Shown piece by piece: positions 35,595 to 42,554 of a DNA stretch of 64,000 bases. The first letter of the stretch is position 1, and each line of letters opens with the position of its first letter. The stretch is from Streptomyces justiciae. GTDB lineage: Bacteria; Actinomycetota; Actinomycetes; Streptomycetales; Streptomycetaceae. The stretch covers positions 682,001 through 746,000 of the forward strand of contig NZ_JADDXU010000001.1 in the NCBI RefSeq assembly GCF_015163075.1, in the 5' to 3' direction. The notes under the pieces are model-generated. The model was given only the letters and a program-made list of their open reading frames with translations, ran no database searches and was not told where the DNA came from. The position numbers and the translations under genes were made by a program.

Positions 35595-37289
35595 TCAGCC
35601 TGTGGACGGGTGCGGTGTCGAGCCGTATGCCTTCAGGAAGCGGTCGCGGAACGCGCTCATCTTCCAGACCGGGGCGTTGTGGGCCGGCTTCAGGCCCTCC
35701 GTCCAGTTCCAGTCCGTGATCTTGGCCAGGACCTTGGGGTCCTTGGCCACTATGGAGATCGGGACGTCTCGGCTGGCGTGGTTGCCGCTGACCCGGGCTA
35801 TGGGCTGGTGGTCGCCCAGGAAGACCAGGACGGTGTTCTTGGTGCCGTAGCGTTCCAGCCACTGGGTGAGGGCCGTCACCGAGTACTGGATCGACTTGCC
35901 GTACTCCTCACGGGACTTGGTGGGGTCGGTGATGATGTCCGAGGGTTTCTTGCCGGCCTTCTGGATGGCGTCGAAGAGCTTGCCGTCGCCGAGGTCGTTC
36001 CAGTCGACCATCTTCGGGATCGGCGCCCAGGGCTGGTGGCTGGAGGTCAGGATGATCTCCGACATCAGGGGCTTGTCCCGCTTCTTGCCGTGGACCTGGC
36101 GCTGGAAGGCCTCCAGGGCGTACTGGTCGGGCATCGTCGACCAGCTGAACTTCGGGCCCTGGTAGCCGAGTTGGAAGGCGTTGTAGACCTTGTCCAGGCC
36201 GTAGTAGCGCTGCTCGGGCCAGCCCTTCTGGATGCCCGGCATGACGCCCACGGTGTCCCAGGCGCCCGTCTTCTGGAACGCCTTGGTGAGGCTGAGGTGG
36301 TCGCTGGCCATGACCGTGCGGTAGCGCTGCTGGTTGTCGATCCACAGGCCGGACATGGTGGTGGAGTGGCCGAGCCAACTGCTGCCGCCGTACGTCGCCG
36401 ACGTCAGCCAGCCGCTGCGTGCGCTGTAGCCCGCCTTCTTGAGGGCCTCGGTGCTGGTGGTGAGCGTCCGGTCCACGCCCGGCGCCATGACCGGGTCCTC
36501 GATCGCACTGCGGCCGTAGCTCTCGATGAAGGTGAAGATGACGTCCTTGCCCCGGAGGTCGGGGAGGAGCTGGCTGCCGGGCGTTGCCCCGAACGTGTCC
36601 GCCTTGGCCTCCCGCGCGAACGCCGCCTCGTCGCGGATCGTGTCCGTCACCCGCGTCGCCTGGATCTTCAGCGCCGCCGCGGCCCGGTCGGCGGCGATCG
36701 GCATACCGCCGAGCTGGAGGCCCAGCGCGTAACAGGTGATCCATGCCATGGCCGCGATCAGGGTGCCGCGGGTCGCCTTCGCCCGGTTCGCCACGAGTAC
36801 GTTGCTCAGCCGCACCATCGCCAGGGCCGTCAAGGACAGGAGAAGCAGGACGAGGAGGACGGACCCGATCACGGCGAGCACGGCGACCGTTCCGCCCATC
36901 GAGTCCTTGACGTACGACTGCGCGTCGTCCAGCAACTCCCAGTCCAGGATCATGTTGAAGCCCCGGCCCAGGTAGTCCCGGAACCCCATGTCCAGCAGGT
37001 TCAGGATCGTCAGGACGCCCAGGCCCACGCCGGACACCGCCGCCACGATGACCCTGGGCCGCCTCGGCAGCCACAGCGCCACCGCCGCCCCGATGATCGC
37101 CTCGACCGGAATGCGCGTGAACCGGTTGACCTTGAGGGCGGGCAGCGCGTTGGGAAGCAGCAGCGCGGTGAGAACGAGCAGGGCGGCGAGGGTGGTCACC
37201 GTCCAGCGGAGGAGGGGTGGGCGGTGGCGTTCGGGGGCGTCGAGGACGACGTCCTCGGTCGGCGGGGGCGTGCTGGTGGAGACGGACAC
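35595..37289 (-). CDS. membrane-anchored sulfatase/phosphotransferase-like protein
   Basis: 564 residues from GTG 37289 (AAGG about 9 nt upstream). Four to five helices occupy residues about 25-190. The extracellular part belongs to the alkaline phosphatase/sulfatase superfamily. IFTFIESYGRSAIEDP carries the first metal-binding acid, SATYGGSSWLGHSTTMSGLW may provide the nucleophile region, and VFLGDHQP with a downstream GNHASRDVP supplies the Asp-His metal ligands. The layout matches LTA-synthase-like or phosphoglycerol-transferase-like proteins that modify wall polymers or lipids. The exact substrate is unknown. It lies downstream of the debranching-enzyme gene on the same strand but 228 nt away, beyond repeat copy D. 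Confidence 0.82.
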   Translation of the reverse strand: MSVSTSTPPPTEDVVLDAPERHRPPLLRWTVTTLAALLVLTALLLPNALPALKVNRFTRIPVEAIIGAAVALWLPRRPRVIVAAVSGVGLGVLTILNLLDMGFRDYLGRGFNMILDWELLDDAQSYVKDSMGGTVAVLAVIGSVLLVLLLLSLTALAMVRLSNVLVANRAKATRGTLIAAMAWITCYALGLQLGGMPIAADRAAAALKIQATRVTDTIRDEAAFAREAKADTFGATPGSQLLPDLRGKDVIFTFIESYGRSAIEDPVMAPGVDRTLTTSTEALKKAGYSARSGWLTSATYGGSSWLGHSTTMSGLWIDNQQRYRTVMASDHLSLTKAFQKTGAWDTVGVMPGIQKGWPEQRYYGLDKVYNAFQLGYQGPKFSWSTMPDQYALEAFQRQVHGKKRDKPLMSEIILTSSHQPWAPIPKMVDWNDLGDGKLFDAIQKAGKKPSDIITDPTKSREEYGKSIQYSVTALTQWLERYGTKNTVLVFLGDHQPIARVSGNHASRDVPISIVAKDPKVLAKITDWNWTEGLKPAHNAPVWKMSAFRDRFLKAYGSTPHPSTG

Positions 37290-37446
37290 CCGAAGGACCT
37301 TCCGTGCGGGACCCGATGGCGTGGTGGCGGGCCCGACATGGGGTCTCGGACCCGCCACAACGGGGTACGGGAGGCCGGGGATGGCTGTTCAGGGGTGCCG
37401 GGCAAACACCAAGCAAACGGTTGTCCAACGCCCTGCTTTTGTCTTT

Positions 37447-37490
37447 AGGGGCGCGGGGAACTGCGCGACAAGCCACGACGGACCCGCACC
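37447..37490 (+). repeat. GGAA-tetraloop intergenic repeat, copy D
   Basis: AGGGGCGCGGGGAACTGCGC followed by GACAAGCCACGACG and GACCCGCACC. It lies between two minus-strand genes (after the debranching enzyme, before the sulfatase gene), so it is not restricted to convergent gaps. Confidence 0.85.
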
Positions 37491-37517
37491 CGCCACACGA
37501 CCGGTCCTCACGAGCTA

Positions 37518-39461
37518 CTAGGCGCCCCCAACCGCCGTCAGCAACGCAAGAGGCGCCGCAGCCGACCGAGCCTCCCGCACACACGCGTGCGGATACGGCA
37601 CCGGCTCCCGATGCGTGTCCCTGCCGTACCCGGCGATGACTTCCGGAAGTCGATGCCCGGCAGCGGTCGCCGCGTCCACCAACCCGTGTGCCACCGACCG
37701 CGCCTCGTCATGCAGCCCGTACCGCGCCAGCCCCAGCGTGATCAGCGCGTTGTCGTGCGGCCACACCGAACCCCGGTGATACGACAGCGGGTGGTACGCC
37801 GCCTGCCCGGCTGCCAGCGTCCGCACGCCCCACCCCGAGAAGAAGTCCGGTTCCAGCAGCCGCCGGCCCACCACCTCCCCGTACTCCTTGTCCAGCAGCC
37901 CCGACCACAGCAGATGCCCGGCGTCGGAGGCCAGCGCGTCGAGTTGGCGGCCGTCGCCGTCCAGGGCAAGGGCGGGGAAGGCGCGGTCCCGCATCCAGAA
38001 GTCCCGCTGGAAGCGGTCGCGGAGGTCGCCGGCGGCCTGTTCGAGGAGGGCCGCGTACGTCTCGTCGGCCCATACCGTCCGCGCCAGCCACGCCGTGCGC
38101 CGCAGCGCGTCGTACGCGTAGCCCTGCGCGCCCGCCGCCATCACCGCGCCGGAGGCGCGTGTGCCGTCGGAGGAGCAGATCGAGCCGGGGGAGTCCTTCC
38201 AGTTCTGGTTGGCGAGGCCGCCCTGGTCGGCGCGGTAGACGAGGTAGCCGCGGGAGGTCAGGCCGCCGTGGTCCAGCATCCAGCCGATCGCCGCGCGGGC
38301 GTGGGGTTCCAGGCGGCGGGCGAGGGTCAGGTCGCCGGTCTGTTCGACGTACGCGCCCAGGAGGACCAGGAAGAGGGGGGTCGCGTCCACCGAGCCGTAG
38401 TAGCGGCCGTAGGGGACCTGGCCGAAGTGCGCCAGCTCGCCGTGGCGTACCTCGTGCACGATCTTGCCCGGCTGGGCCACCGCGTCCGTGCCGGTCTCCG
38501 TCGCCTGTGCCGCGGCGAGGGCGGGGAGGGTGGCGGCGGCCAGCTGGGGGCGGTAGGGGAGGGCGAAGAGCGAGGTCAGCAGGGCGTCCCGGCCCAGGAG
38601 GGTCAGGAACCACGGGGCGCCCGCCGCCGGGACGTGCAGGGTCTCGCCGTCCGGGCCCGTCGCCGGGACCTGGAGCGAGGCCAGGTCGGCGAGGCCGCGG
38701 GCGCAGGCGGCGGCCAGTTCGGGCCAGCCGGTCGGGAAGGCCACGCCCTCCACGAACTCGCCCTCCAGGGCGATGAGTTCGGAGTTCAGGGACGTGGGGG
38801 ACTTGGGGACGCGGAGGGCGCGTTTGTCGCCGTGCGGGCGGGCCATGACCCGCAGGGTCAGCTCGGCCGTGCCGTGCGGGTCCAGGTCCAGCGTCCAGAC
38901 CAGGCGGCGGGCGCCGGTGCCGGTCTCCTCCACGGCGTCCGGGGCGGGCTCGGCCGTCACCGTCGTACAGGAACGCCATTCGCCGCGCTGGTAGGTGAAC
39001 TCCACGCCGGAGTCGAGTACTTCACGGGAGCGGGTGGCGCCGATCTTGGCGTAGGTGCGGTAGTCGGAGCGGAGTTCGAACTGGTCGGTGAAGTCGGCGT
39101 CCGCGGTGACCGCCAGGCGGACCGTGGTGGGGACCGGGCGGTTGCTCGTCACCTTCAGGGATTCCACGAACGAGCCGTCGCCGACCGCCTGTTCGCGGAA
39201 GATCGTGTACGCCGGGGGCTCGTTGCGGCCGCCCCGGGGGACCAGGACGCAGCGGGCCGTGTCGCCGTCGGCCACCGGGGTGAGGGCCTCGGGGACGGCG
39301 CCGTCCACCGTGAGCTGCCAGCGGCTCAGGTGGCGGGCGTCGCGTACGAACAACCCTTCAGGAGAGGGGGAGTTGCCGCCCCGGACTCCGCTGATGTCCC
39401 CGCCGTCGCCCACGGCCGCGAACGTCCCGCCGCGCACGAGCAGATGATGCCGGTCCGTCAT
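37518..39461 (-). CDS. amylo-alpha-1,6-glucosidase / glycogen debranching-type enzyme
   Basis: 647 residues from ATG 39461. The N-terminal domain (about 1-200) has the GDE-N pattern: LLVRGGTFAAVGDGGDI, EGLFVRDARHLSRWQL, and SDYRTYAKIG. The C-terminal (alpha/alpha)6 barrel contains PWFLTLLGRDALLTSLFALP, GEVRH-like HEVRHGELAHFG, NQNWKDSPGSI with a candidate catalytic Asp, and SVWPHDNALITLGLARYG. It probably hydrolyses alpha-1,6 branches or related alpha-glucosides. The start overlaps the upstream hydrolase stop by ATGA, so the two are made together; the divergent ROK protein is the likely regulator. Confidence 0.88.
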   Translation of the reverse strand: MTDRHHLLVRGGTFAAVGDGGDISGVRGGNSPSPEGLFVRDARHLSRWQLTVDGAVPEALTPVADGDTARCVLVPRGGRNEPPAYTIFREQAVGDGSFVESLKVTSNRPVPTTVRLAVTADADFTDQFELRSDYRTYAKIGATRSREVLDSGVEFTYQRGEWRSCTTVTAEPAPDAVEETGTGARRLVWTLDLDPHGTAELTLRVMARPHGDKRALRVPKSPTSLNSELIALEGEFVEGVAFPTGWPELAAACARGLADLASLQVPATGPDGETLHVPAAGAPWFLTLLGRDALLTSLFALPYRPQLAAATLPALAAAQATETGTDAVAQPGKIVHEVRHGELAHFGQVPYGRYYGSVDATPLFLVLLGAYVEQTGDLTLARRLEPHARAAIGWMLDHGGLTSRGYLVYRADQGGLANQNWKDSPGSICSSDGTRASGAVMAAGAQGYAYDALRRTAWLARTVWADETYAALLEQAAGDLRDRFQRDFWMRDRAFPALALDGDGRQLDALASDAGHLLWSGLLDKEYGEVVGRRLLEPDFFSGWGVRTLAAGQAAYHPLSYHRGSVWPHDNALITLGLARYGLHDEARSVAHGLVDAATAAGHRLPEVIAGYGRDTHREPVPYPHACVREARSAAAPLALLTAVGGA

Positions 39462-40855
39462 TCCCGGTCCCCTCCCTTGGATCCCGTGTGGGTGGTGGCG
39501 CTGTGGAGCAGGTCGAGCGCGAGCGCGGCGGTCCAGCCGAAGCCGGTCGCCCCGCAGGCCTCGCCGGTGTACGGGTCGACGTACTCGGCGAAGTCGGAGG
39601 TGTCGGCGAGGTGCAGGACCGCTCTGCGCAGGGCGGCGGCACGGCCCCGTTCGCCGTGGGTGCGCAGGCCGCGCTCCAGCAGCCAGTTGGTGTTGAACCA
39701 GGCCGGGCCGCGCCAGTAGCGGTGCGGGTCGAAGGCCTCGCCGAGCAGGTCGTAGCTGGGGACCAGGCGGGTGCTGCCGCCGAGTCCGAAGTGCTTGGAG
39801 GCCGTGGTGCGAACCAGGGCCGTGACGATGTCCCGGGGGAGTGTGGGTAGGAGCAGGGGGATCAGGCCGGAGACGCTGCGCTCCGGGATCAGTGCCCCCG
39901 TCCGGACGTCGCGGCAGAAGAACATGCCCTCCGCCGGGTCCCACAGACGGTCGATCAGGGTCGCGGTCAGGCGCTCGGCCCGGGTGTGGCGGGCCGTGCC
40001 CGGGGCGCCCAACTCCTGGGCGATACGGGCCAGTGCGTGCTCGGAGGCGATGAGCAGGGCGTTGAAGGACGGGTCCTCGACCGCGAACTCGCCTGTCCCG
40101 TCGGCGTATTCGCCGTCCCGGTAGTCCGTCGCCAGGCGGACGTAGCGGCCGTAGTCCAGGTCCGTGGGGCGGTCCTCCGGGGAGCCGTGGTCCAGGTCGG
40201 CGCGGCGGAAGGAGCGGGCCGGAGCCGGGGTGATCCGGCTCAACGGGGCGTCCCAGCAAGGGCTGTTGTCCATGCCCTGCTCCCACGGGTGGACCACCGA
40301 CGCCAGGCCGGCGCCGCCCAGGTCCCTGCGGTGCAGCAGATAGCGGTGCCAGGCGGCCAGGTGGGGATAGACCCGGGTGAGGAAGCCGCGGGCCCGGGAC
40401 AGGCCCGGGTCGGCCTGGTGCACCAGCCAGGCGGCCAGCGCGTGCACCGGTGGCTGCACGATGCCGGACGTCTGTACGGTGCGCGGGGCGCCCGCAGCGC
40501 GCCCCGCGGTCGAGGAGCGCCAGAAGTCGGGGCTCGGGAAGTATGCGTCGAGCGGCACGGAGGGGTTGAAGACGATGTGCGGGATGCGCCCGTCACCCCA
40601 TTGGGCGTCGAGCAGTGTCTCCAGTTCCGTCTGTGCCCGTAATGGGGACAGGTGCCGCAGGCCGATCGCGATGAACGCCGAGTCCCAGGACCACTGGTGC
40701 GGGTACAGGCTGCGGGAGGGGACCGTCGAGGTGCCCGTCCAGTTGGCCTCCAGTACCCGGGCCGCCCTGACGTGCAGAGAATGTGTCGTGACGTCCGGTT
40801 CGTATACGAAGGGACGGGTCCGGGCGTACGAGGTCAGCTGGGCGGTGCGATCCAC
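39458..40855 (-). CDS. trehalase-like (MGH1-type) glycoside hydrolase
   Basis: 465 residues from GTG 40855, chosen because GGGGAG lies 6 nt upstream; GTG 40903 in the same frame has none. An (alpha/alpha)6-barrel enzyme related to GH63/GH37/MGH1 proteins: LYPHQWSWDSAFIAIGLRHL, AQWGDGRIPHIVFNP, VHPWEQGMDNSPCWD with a probable catalytic Asp, and YWRGPAWFNTNWLLERGL near the end. It likely trims alpha-linked gluco- or manno-oligosaccharides or related compounds in the cytoplasm, as no signal peptide is seen. It is translationally coupled to the debranching-type enzyme and divergent from a ROK regulator. Confidence 0.82.
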   Translation of the reverse strand: MDRTAQLTSYARTRPFVYEPDVTTHSLHVRAARVLEANWTGTSTVPSRSLYPHQWSWDSAFIAIGLRHLSPLRAQTELETLLDAQWGDGRIPHIVFNPSVPLDAYFPSPDFWRSSTAGRAAGAPRTVQTSGIVQPPVHALAAWLVHQADPGLSRARGFLTRVYPHLAAWHRYLLHRRDLGGAGLASVVHPWEQGMDNSPCWDAPLSRITPAPARSFRRADLDHGSPEDRPTDLDYGRYVRLATDYRDGEYADGTGEFAVEDPSFNALLIASEHALARIAQELGAPGTARHTRAERLTATLIDRLWDPAEGMFFCRDVRTGALIPERSVSGLIPLLLPTLPRDIVTALVRTTASKHFGLGGSTRLVPSYDLLGEAFDPHRYWRGPAWFNTNWLLERGLRTHGERGRAAALRRAVLHLADTSDFAEYVDPYTGEACGATGFGWTAALALDLLHSATTHTGSKGGDRE

Positions 40856-40915
40856 TCGGGGCTCCCCGAAGACGTTCGGCCCGACCGGTTCGGTCGAGGC
40901 CACCGTAGAGTTACG

Positions 40916-40963
40916 TCTATTTAACACGCAAAACTCAATATGTAATGCAAGCTTGAGAAACAC
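40916..40963 (+). promoter_or_regulatory. AT-rich divergent promoter between hydrolase operon and ROK regulator
   Basis: This is a clear AT-rich island (TCTATTTAACACGCAAAACT, then CAATATGTAATGCAAGCTTG). It includes the palindrome CAAGCTTG (40948-40955) and CTCAA/TTGAG arms around TATGTAATGCAAGC. It is suited to control of both transcripts by the ROK protein. Confidence 0.5.
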
Positions 40964-40975
40964 AAGGGGGTGCGC

Positions 40976-42172
40976 ATGAGTGGTCGTGCTCAGGCGAGCG
41001 CCGGCGAACTGCTCGAACTGGTGCGAAGCGGACGAGCGACGACTCGTGGTGCCCTGCAACAGGTGACCGGGCTGTCCCGGGCCACCGTCGGCCAGCGCCT
41101 CGACCGGCTGTTCCGGGCCGGCTGGCTGCGCGAAGGGGCCGGGGGCCCGGTGGACTCCCCGCTCGGTGGACGGCCCTCCATCACCCTGGAGTTCGACGAC
41201 TCCCACGCCGTCGTCCTCGCCGCCGACCTCGACACCCGGCACGCCCGCGCCGCCGTCCTCTCCCTGACCGGCGAGATCCTCGCCGAGCACAGCGGGACCC
41301 TCGTCATCGAGGACGGTCCGGACGCGGTGCTGGGTGAGCTGGGCCGCTGGTTCGCCGAGCTGCTGGAGAAGGCGGGGCACCGGGCCGGCGAGGTGTGCGG
41401 CATCGGCCTCGCCGTGCCGGGACCGGTCGACAGCGAGACCGGCCGGGTCGTCCAGCCGCCGATCATGCCGGGCTGGGACGGCTACGACATAAGGGAGCGC
41501 CTGGCGAGAGCCTTCAGCGAGCACACGGGCGCCGGACGGGTGCCGGTGCTCGTCGACAACGACGCCAACCTCATGGCGTACGGCGAACAGCGCACCGGAC
41601 ACCCGGACTGCTCGGCCTTCGTGCTGGTCAAGGTGTCCACCGGTATCGGCGCGGGTGTCGTGGTCGACGGGTCGATCTATCGCGGCATCGACGGGGGTGC
41701 CGGGGACATCGGGCACATCCGGGTCGGCGCCGAGGCGCTGTGCCGGTGCGGGTCGTACGGCTGTCTAGCCGCCGTCGCGAGCGGCGGTGCCGTGGCGCGG
41801 CGGCTGGCCGAGCAGGGCGTACCCGCGGCCTCGGGCTCGGATGTGCGGGACCTGCTGACCGCCGGGCACGTGGAGGCCGCCGCGCTCGCCCGGGAGGCCG
41901 GGCGGCAGGTCGGGGACGTACTGGCGACCGTCGTGACGCTGTTGAACCCCGGGGTGCTGATGATCGCCGGGGATCTGGCCGGAACTCCCTTCCTCACCGG
42001 GGTGCGCGAGCTGCTGTACCAGCGGGCGCTGCCGCGTTCCACCGCCCATCTGGACGTCGTCACCTCACGGCTCGGGGAGCGGGCCGGGCTGGTGGGGGCG
42101 GGGGCCCTGGTGGTGGAGCATCTGTACGCGCCCGGGCGGGTGGAGGAACGGCTGCTGGCGCTGGGTGTGTGA
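40976..42172 (+). CDS. ROK-family transcriptional regulator
   Basis: 398 residues from ATG 40976, with AAGGGGG five bases upstream. The N-terminal winged helix (about 10-70) reads LLELVRSGRATTRGALQQVTGLSRATVGQRL. The C-terminal sugar-kinase-like domain has LAADLDTRHARAAVLSL (phosphate-1), LAVPGPVD, VDNDANLMAYGEQ with the catalytic-type Asp, and the ROK zinc signature CRCGSYGCL preceded by GHIRV. ROK repressors of this kind bind sugars and usually control the adjacent catabolic genes; here those are the divergent trehalase-like and debranching enzymes. Confidence 0.93.
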   Translation: MSGRAQASAGELLELVRSGRATTRGALQQVTGLSRATVGQRLDRLFRAGWLREGAGGPVDSPLGGRPSITLEFDDSHAVVLAADLDTRHARAAVLSLTGEILAEHSGTLVIEDGPDAVLGELGRWFAELLEKAGHRAGEVCGIGLAVPGPVDSETGRVVQPPIMPGWDGYDIRERLARAFSEHTGAGRVPVLVDNDANLMAYGEQRTGHPDCSAFVLVKVSTGIGAGVVVDGSIYRGIDGGAGDIGHIRVGAEALCRCGSYGCLAAVASGGAVARRLAEQGVPAASGSDVRDLLTAGHVEAAALAREAGRQVGDVLATVVTLLNPGVLMIAGDLAGTPFLTGVRELLYQRALPRSTAHLDVVTSRLGERAGLVGAGALVVEHLYAPGRVEERLLALGV

Positions 42173-42554
42173 CGTCCGCATGGTGGTACCCGGCCGCCTG
42201 TGGCGGCGTGATTCTCGCCACCTCTGATCGGGGTGACGCTCAGATGAGCGGATCTTGAGCGACTGCACTTCTCCAAGGGGTGGCACCCAGTGCCACCCCT
42301 TGATCGTTCATCGATCGAAATCAGACGTGTTGAAAGCCGCTCACATGAGCGTTCTGGGGGGCCTTCGGGGTGGTGCGCGTTCAAGAAGTGAACACATGAT
42401 CACCCGATTGCTTGCCAAGCTTTGACTTTCGATCCGCTGGCAGAGGGCTGGTTACGAGCACATGACGCGCAAGTGGACGTACCCATGAGCCTTCGATCTG
42501 GGTATGTTCCCCGTCGTCAGGGCAGCCACCGCGTCCTCGAGGGAGTCGAGAACC
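42173..42554 (+). other. 382-bp non-coding region upstream of ppdK
   Basis: No convincing gene is seen. It holds the ROK-gene terminator hairpin (42275-42301), a stretch near 42385-42420 with lower GC, and the ppdK promoter: TATGTT at 42502-42507 resembles a -10 element. A GAGGGAG ribosome site lies at 42539-42545. A short frame from ATG 42485 runs into ppdK in another frame and lacks coding bias. Confidence 0.6.
42275..42301 (+). terminator. terminator hairpin after the ROK gene
   Basis: AAGGGGTGGCAC (42275-42286) and GTGCCACCCCTT (42290-42301) form a perfect 12-bp stem with the 3-nt loop CCA, 103 nt after the ROK stop. No U-tract, as is common for actinobacterial terminators. Confidence 0.75.

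Noticed and set aside
39458..41716. Trehalase-like frame extended upstream to 752 codons
   Set aside because: The extension would cross the AT-rich promoter and run antisense through the ROK gene; GTG 40855 has a ribosome site.
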